18,941 nucleotides of DNA from an uncultured bacterium. GTDB taxonomy: Bacteria; Patescibacteriota; Minisyncoccia; Phycocordibacterales; CAIJYI01. Numbering within the stretch: position 1 is the first letter of the stretch; each line of letters opens with the position of its first letter. Below the pieces are notes generated by a model, which did no database searches, was not told the origin of the DNA, and saw nothing but the letters and a program-made list of their open reading frames with translations. Shown here piece by piece: positions 14,786 through 18,941 of the stretch. A program made the position numbers and the translations under genes. The stretch lies in assembly GCA_937871115.1 (NCBI GenBank), contig CALMXW010000104.1:1-18941 (forward strand), in the 5' to 3' direction.

Positions 14786-16099
14786 ATGGAAAACTCACCA
14801 GAAGAGGTAACAAAAAAACCACGAAAAAAAATCAGCCGCTTTCTGAAAATTCTTGGCCCAGGAATAGTGACCGGGGCCGCCGATGACGACCCATCGGGTA
14901 TTGCCACCTACTCGCAAGCGGGAGCGCAGTTTGGTTTCCAAATGCCATGGACCATGCTCTTCACCTACCCGCTCATGACCGCCGTACAGGAAGCGTGTAT
15001 GCGGATCGGCGCGGTGACCGGCAAAGGACTTGCGGCGATAATTCGTGAAAACTATTCCAAGAAAGTACTCTACCCCGTCGTCCTCCTCGTCGTCTGCGCC
15101 AACACACTCAACATTGGCTCCGACATCGGCGCCATGGCCGCGAGTACTCAGCTCCTCTTTCCCAATATCCCCTTCCTGGCACTCGCCGTCGGTTTTTCTT
15201 TCTTCATAGTCTTACTCGAAGTTTTTATCTCCTATCGCTTCTATATCCACATATTGAAATGGCTCGCGATGGCTTTGTTTGCCTACTTTATCACCGCCTT
15301 CCTTATCGCGGTGCCGTGGTGGGAGGTAATCCGAGCGACATTCATACCGCATATAGAATTTAACAAAGAATTTTTATACATCATCATTGCGATTTTTGGC
15401 ACAACCATATCGCCCTACTTGTTTTTCTGGCAGACGAGCAATACTGTCGAAGATGAAATCTCAAAAGGAAAACTCTCTGCCGACGGTGGCACCCCAGAGC
15501 TCAGTAAAGAATATTTGAAAGAGCTCCGAATCGATACCTTTGTGGGCATGCTGTTCTCCAACGTTGCCGCGTGGTTTATTATCGTCGTGGGAGCCGTCGT
15601 GCTCCATGAATCCGGAATGACCAACATCACCTCTGCCGCAGACGCCGCACGAGCGCTCGAGCCCCTCGTCGACACTTTCCCCAACGCCGGGCTTCTCGCA
15701 AAAATTATTTTCTCGATCGGTATTATCGGCATCGGCCTCCAGAGCATCCCCGTACTCGCAGGATCTTCTGCCTACGCCGTAGCTGAAACATTTAGCTGGA
15801 AGGAAGGCTTGTATCAAAAATTCAATCAATCTCGCAATTTCTATTTTGTCATCATCATCGGTACTCTGGTGGGGCTCGTATTTAACTTTATCGGCTTCGA
15901 CCCAATCAAAGCGCTCATCTTCACCGCGGTCTTCAATGGCATCGCCGCTGTCCCTCTCATCTACCTTATCGCTCGCGTTTCGAGCAAAGAGGCAGTGATG
16001 GGTGAATACAAAAGTGGGCCGCTCTCCAAACTCGGACTCTGGATCGCCTTCGCCGTCATGGGAATTTTCGCGATTGCCCTGCTCTCCTCGTTTATTTAA
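14786..16099 (+). CDS. Nramp-family divalent metal transporter, atypical metal site
   Basis: A 437-residue inner-membrane protein with about 11 hydrophobic helices (LeuT fold). Helix 1 reads GPGIVTGAADDDPSGIATYS (24-43) and aligns with the Nramp helix 1, but the metal-binding DPGN is DPSG (35-38). Helix 6 reads FGTTISPYLFFWQTSN (204-219), where canonical Nramps have MPH; here it is SPY (209-211). So the Asn and the Met that bind Mn/Fe are both absent. The rest of the QAGAQFGF region is well kept. Loss of the Met is a feature described for Nramp-related Mg and Al transporters, so a harder ion than Mn/Fe is plausible. It stands between glycosyltransferases without an obvious functional link; no SD is seen before the ATG. 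Confidence 0.88.
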   Translation: MENSPEEVTKKPRKKISRFLKILGPGIVTGAADDDPSGIATYSQAGAQFGFQMPWTMLFTYPLMTAVQEACMRIGAVTGKGLAAIIRENYSKKVLYPVVLLVVCANTLNIGSDIGAMAASTQLLFPNIPFLALAVGFSFFIVLLEVFISYRFYIHILKWLAMALFAYFITAFLIAVPWWEVIRATFIPHIEFNKEFLYIIIAIFGTTISPYLFFWQTSNTVEDEISKGKLSADGGTPELSKEYLKELRIDTFVGMLFSNVAAWFIIVVGAVVLHESGMTNITSAADAARALEPLVDTFPNAGLLAKIIFSIGIIGIGLQSIPVLAGSSAYAVAETFSWKEGLYQKFNQSRNFYFVIIIGTLVGLVFNFIGFDPIKALIFTAVFNGIAAVPLIYLIARVSSKEAVMGEYKSGPLSKLGLWIAFAVMGIFAIALLSSFI

Positions 16100-16112
16100 T
16101 ATCTAAAAATCG

Positions 16113-16148
16113 AAAAACAAAAAGACCCGTTGATATCATCTCGGGGTC
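16113..16148 (-). terminator. Terminator for the nucleotidyltransferase-like gene
   Basis: On the minus strand GACCC (16148-16144) pairs with GGGTC (16128-16124) around a 15-nt loop, followed by a T-rich run (16123-16113, TTTTTGTTTTT). It lies 33 nt past the stop at 16182. The stem may extend by two pairs if one C is bulged. The plus strand has no T-run, so Nramp is not clearly terminated by it. Confidence 0.7.
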
Positions 16149-16181
16149 GGGGGAAGCGTACGTGAGCTACTAGACTAAGAG

Positions 16182-16754
16182 CTAGAGAGGCACCGCATCC
16201 ACGGCAATGTTACACATAAAGTTCGGGTCGCTGTGAGGAAGAGCATCTTGTAATTCACCAAGGCGATGACGCCAGTTGGTGGGAAACAAGAAAAGGTCTA
16301 TCTGCCACCTCTTTGAATAGGGCAATTCGAAGGGGGCGTATCGCCCTCCGAGCAACCCATAACCAATTTCAAACCGCGTCGTGGCAGTACCAAATCCATA
16401 GACCACCCGACTGAGCTTGGTGGATTGGATCTCCTCCAGCACCCTTTGCCGGAACTCACACCACAGATACTCGGGAACAGTAATGGCCAGGTCAAGATCG
16501 TTCCCCTCACCGTCCCTAGCAACACTACCAAAACAGTAAATTTCCTGTCCGGGGAATCCAGGGATGCGGCGGAATGCGTCCGCAATCTCCCTTGCCACCT
16601 GCATGGTGATCTTCTCGTAAGAAGCTCCAAATACCCCCATTAGGGCGAACACTGCTTCTCCCACCGACTGCTCCTCAATAGTCAAAAATTCTTCGATTCC
16701 ATCGAAAAGCTCTCCCTGAGAGACCTCTTCGAATCTTCTTGTTACTTGTGGCAT
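16182..16754 (-). CDS. Lone nucleotidyltransferase-fold protein
   Basis: A 190-residue protein. Residues 73-90 read YCFGSVARDGEGNDLDLA, the GS-x10-D-x-D signature of the DNA polymerase beta-like nucleotidyltransferase fold (G76-S77, D86, D88), and D153 in RWQIDLFLFP fits the third acidic residue. All three metal ligands seem present, so activity is plausible. Residues 1-60 are helical. Such folds include MNT antitoxins, aminoglycoside adenylyltransferases and CCA-like enzymes; I cannot say which. No HEPN partner adjoins it. The start at 16754 has AGGTG 7 nt upstream, and a TTGACT-N17-TATTTT promoter lies further up. It runs against the glycan genes on both sides with its own promoter and terminator, which looks like an inserted accessory gene. 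Confidence 0.8.
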   Translation of the reverse strand: MPQVTRRFEEVSQGELFDGIEEFLTIEEQSVGEAVFALMGVFGASYEKITMQVAREIADAFRRIPGFPGQEIYCFGSVARDGEGNDLDLAITVPEYLWCEFRQRVLEEIQSTKLSRVVYGFGTATTRFEIGYGLLGGRYAPFELPYSKRWQIDLFLFPTNWRHRLGELQDALPHSDPNFMCNIAVDAVPL

Positions 16755-16792
16755 GGTCTTACACCTGTTTTTTTGTTGAAACTCCAAAAATT

Positions 16793-16821
16793 AAAATAGC
16801 TTATTTTAGCTCAAAAGTCAA
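16793..16821 (-). promoter_or_regulatory. Promoter of the nucleotidyltransferase-like gene
   Basis: Minus strand: TTGACT (16821-16816), exact 17-nt spacer, TATTTT (16798-16793). A 7-bp inverted repeat with a 3-nt centre (16792-16808) covers the -10, a possible operator. This region also abuts the plus-strand promoter of the GT2 gene. Confidence 0.7.
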
Positions 16822-16857
16822 GACCCACATGATTCAACGCTTCCCTCCTGCGTGCTA

Positions 16858-16863
16858 TATTAT
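16858..16863 (+). promoter_or_regulatory. Candidate -10 box (TATTAT) for the first GT2 gene
   Basis: TATTAT ends 6 nt before the ATG at 16870; an overlapping TATATT (16856-16861) ends 8 nt before it. Either would give a leaderless or nearly leaderless mRNA. No strong -35 is seen. Confidence 0.4.
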
Positions 16864-16869
16864 ATCCAC

Positions 16870-17760
16870 ATGCCTCCGCTTATTTCCGTCATCATTCCCA
16901 CCAACAACGAAGCCCACGATGGGCGGCTCGCACTCGCACTCCGCTCAATGCAGGAGCAGACCTACAAGAACCTGGAGATTCTTGTTATAGACGACCACAG
17001 CACCGACAACACTCGAGAGCTCGTCGAGAGCATGACCGCGAGCGACCCACGCATCCGGTACCACCTCCTCTCTCCTGAATACGAAGATCCGAAACGCACA
17101 CATGTCCTCCCTCACCGCACCCAGGGCTTCCGCGAATATGACATCAACGGCGGGTACAGTGCACGCAATTACGGATTTAAGATTGCGAAGGGCGAATACA
17201 TCACCCTCCAAGATGCCGACGATGCTTCTCTTGCAAACCGCATCGAAGCGCAGTATGAGCTTCTGAAAAAATATAATGCGACCCTCGTGGCGACTCAGTG
17301 GATGCGCCTCACCGAAGAGCGCACGTCCAAACAAATCGATACTGAAAAAATATTTTCAGAAAAAGGTGAAGAGCATGTTGTGATCCGCCCCGAAGTCATC
17401 ACCGCCATGGCTCGGCGCAATAAAGGCACCCTGATGAACGGCTGGTTTCCACATCGATACACACCATTTTTTTTCAAATGGTTTCCGCTCACACGAGGTC
17501 TTTTTTTCCGCGGACTCGAAAATTATCCGGGTGCCGACAACAGCCTTTTCTTCAAGCGCGAAGTGGTAGAAAAAGTACAATTCAGAAAACGCGACGACCG
17601 CGTGTGGCCAAACCCATACGGCCGCGGCTCCGGACGCGACTTTGCTTTCCAAGTCGCTGAAACATTTCAAAACAGCTGGTCGTTTCGCCTCCCGCTCTAT
17701 CTCTGGCGCGCTGGAAGTGAAAATCCCACGTTTGCGGATTACGAAAAATATCTGAAGTAA
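16870..17760 (+). CDS. Family 2 glycosyltransferase (GT-A)
   Basis: A 296-residue glycosyltransferase. It begins PLISVIIPTNNEA, has the nucleotide-binding VIDDHSTDNT (about residues 39-48), a conserved GYSARNYGFKIAKGEYI stretch, and the metal-binding LQDADD (about 117-122). A later region RGLENYPGADNSLFFKREVVEKV probably shapes the acceptor site; no membrane helices are seen. A GTG six codons upstream (16852) is in frame, but the ATG at 16870 is preferred because residues upstream do not fit the family start and a -10-like box overlaps them. The next GT2 starts 6 nt after the stop, so the two form an operon. Confidence 0.9.
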   Translation: MPPLISVIIPTNNEAHDGRLALALRSMQEQTYKNLEILVIDDHSTDNTRELVESMTASDPRIRYHLLSPEYEDPKRTHVLPHRTQGFREYDINGGYSARNYGFKIAKGEYITLQDADDASLANRIEAQYELLKKYNATLVATQWMRLTEERTSKQIDTEKIFSEKGEEHVVIRPEVITAMARRNKGTLMNGWFPHRYTPFFFKWFPLTRGLFFRGLENYPGADNSLFFKREVVEKVQFRKRDDRVWPNPYGRGSGRDFAFQVAETFQNSWSFRLPLYLWRAGSENPTFADYEKYLK

Positions 17761-17766
17761 AAAATA

Positions 17767-18678
17767 ATGAAATTCTCTCTCATCACCCCGGTTTACAACA
17801 TGGAGCGCTTTGTCCGCGAAACTATTGAGAGCGTGCTCTCCCAAGCGGGTGATTTTTTTATTGAGTACATTGTCGTAGACGACAGCTCGACAGACAAGAC
17901 AAGTGAGATCGTCCGCGAGTATGTAGAAAAAATTTCACGCGGAGAATACCCTCTCCACTGTCTCGGAGTCACGATGCGCCATATTGTGCGAGAGGAAAAA
18001 GATGGGATGTATTCGGCAATCAACACTGGCTTCTCACAAGCTTCGGGTGATATTTTCGCCTGGATTAATGCGGACGATGTGTACGAGCCGGGGGCTTTTG
18101 CTACCGTTCAAAAAGCTTTTGAAACATTCCCCGAAACACAATGGCTCAAAGGTATTACGGGGACACTCAACGAAGACGGAAGTGTTGTGAAACCCGGACA
18201 ATGCCTTGTGTACCGGCAGGATTGGCTGGCAAAAGGTGTGTACGGGCAAGAAGCATACTATGTGGCACAGGATAGCGTGTTTTGGCGAGCAGGGCTTTGG
18301 AAAAAGGTGGTGGGCATACCGGCAGAGTACAAATACGCGGGAGATTATTTCCTCTGGACAGAATTTGCGAAACACACCACACTCGTCTCGCTCAACACCC
18401 CGGTGAGCTATTTCCGAAGGCGCGAAGGGCAACTCTCGAAAGATGTATCCAGATACAAACGTGAACAAAAAATTATACGCCCGGAAAAAAGTTTTACCGC
18501 GTGGCGTGTCCGAATATTTTTCAGCGCGCAATCACGACTCGTACGAAAATTCCCAAGCCTTGAAAAATTCTTCGTGAAATTTTACCCTCTCTTTTTCATC
18601 CAAAAGCCCCTCACCTATTTGGAAATAAAAGACGGTGAGGTGGTGAGGAGAGAAATAAAAACATTTGTGGTACAGTAG
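17767..18678 (+). CDS. Family 2 glycosyltransferase (GT-A)
   Basis: A 303-residue glycosyltransferase, different from its upstream neighbour. It begins MKFSLITPVYNMERF, with VVDDSSTDKT (about residues 36-45) for nucleotide binding, EEKDGMYSAINTGFSQASGD (about 76-95), and the metal-binding WINADD (about 98-103). Near residue 195, YAGDYFLWTEFAKH matches the acidic/Trp region of WcaA-type transferases. The C-terminus (about 240-303) is basic and aromatic and may lie at the membrane. It follows the first GT2 by 6 nt and precedes the FkbM gene by 4 nt, so all three probably share a transcript. Confidence 0.9.
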   Translation: MKFSLITPVYNMERFVRETIESVLSQAGDFFIEYIVVDDSSTDKTSEIVREYVEKISRGEYPLHCLGVTMRHIVREEKDGMYSAINTGFSQASGDIFAWINADDVYEPGAFATVQKAFETFPETQWLKGITGTLNEDGSVVKPGQCLVYRQDWLAKGVYGQEAYYVAQDSVFWRAGLWKKVVGIPAEYKYAGDYFLWTEFAKHTTLVSLNTPVSYFRRREGQLSKDVSRYKREQKIIRPEKSFTAWRVRIFFSAQSRLVRKFPSLEKFFVKFYPLFFIQKPLTYLEIKDGEVVRREIKTFVVQ

Positions 18679-18682
18679 AATT

Positions 18683-18941
18683 ATGTTAATGAAAATCAAA
18701 AAAATCTTAAACCGCTTCGGGTATGATATTAAAAAGCATCATCCTGTTTTTGATCTTGTCGTAAAACCGCTCGACATTCATACCGTCATCGACATCGGCG
18801 CAAATGTTGGAAACTTCGCCAAACACATGCGCGAAGAATTTCCTGATGCAAAGATTTATATGTTCGAGCCGCTCGCTGACTGTTTCCAGGAAATAGAAAA
18901 GAAATTTTCTGCAGATACAAATCACCGAGCATTCCAAAGAG
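18683..18941 (+). CDS. FkbM-family methyltransferase, 3' end cut by window edge
   Basis: The first 86 codons, read from the ATG at 18683, run off the window. After a basic N-terminal helix (MLMKIKKILNRFGYDIKKHH) comes the SAM-binding VIDIGANVGNF (about residues 35-45) and the next strand AKIYMFEPL (about 56-64), both typical of FkbM methyltransferases; the LDIEG part would lie outside. It is a second, distinct FkbM in this cluster, shorter at the N-terminus than the one at 8072. It begins 4 nt after the GT2 stop. A TACAGT that overlaps that stop codon ends 6 nt before the ATG, but the short gap suggests simple co-transcription. Confidence 0.88.
   Translation, partial: MLMKIKKILNRFGYDIKKHHPVFDLVVKPLDIHTVIDIGANVGNFAKHMREEFPDAKIYMFEPLADCFQEIEKKFSADTNHRAFQR

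Noticed and set aside
1-18941. A reverse transcriptase, CRISPR array, transposase, tRNA or rRNA
   Set aside because: Reading the translated frames I found no RT, Cas, transposase or integrase motifs, no regularly spaced repeats, and no tRNA- or rRNA-like segments.

Overview
This window looks like chromosomal DNA of a bacterium with small, tightly packed genes. It is probably a member of the Patescibacteria (CPR, Parcubacteria-like). That is an inference from gene style (few Shine-Dalgarno sites, promoters placed right against start codons, a surface-glycan cluster with LamG and FkbM proteins, and a diversity-generating retroelement), not from a marker gene.

Layout. 1-2818 (minus strand): the 5' part of a D-Ala-D-Ala ligase gene, a 34-bp perfect inverted repeat, an M17 leucyl aminopeptidase and a response regulator. 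3053-3646 (plus): a secreted or anchored lysozyme-like protein. 3697-5940 (minus): an O-antigen-ligase-like membrane protein with C-terminal TPRs. 5980-12229 (plus): an ABC polysaccharide exporter (Wzm/Wzt type), an FkbM methyltransferase, a secreted LamG protein and an AsnB-type amidotransferase. 13600-18941 (plus): a GT4 glycosyltransferase, an Nramp-like transporter with altered metal-site motifs, two GT2 glycosyltransferases and the start of a second FkbM methyltransferase. Most of these would build, modify, export or polymerise a cell-surface glycan.

The notable system lies at 12311-13562 on the minus strand, between asnB and the GT4 gene. Two copies of a ~116-bp segment lie 418 bp apart. 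They differ at 12 positions, and at every one the non-coding copy (12345-12460) has adenine on the coding strand; none of its 84 non-adenine positions differs. This is the hallmark of a diversity-generating retroelement (DGR): a template repeat (TR) and a variable repeat (VR). The VR is exactly the C-terminal end of a 212-residue gene, ending at its stop codon. No reverse transcriptase or Avd gene is visible in the window. The TR has its own apparent promoter and terminator, so it looks like a free-standing template RNA that would need a reverse transcriptase supplied from elsewhere. The target gene has a TTGACA-N17-TACACT promoter overlapped by an 18-bp perfect palindrome, then a ~130-nt leader whose inverted repeats look like an attenuator.

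A second isolated minus-strand gene (16182-16754), a lone nucleotidyltransferase-fold protein with its own promoter, SD site and terminator, interrupts the glycan cluster further on. I saw no tRNA, rRNA, CRISPR array, insertion sequence or transposase.
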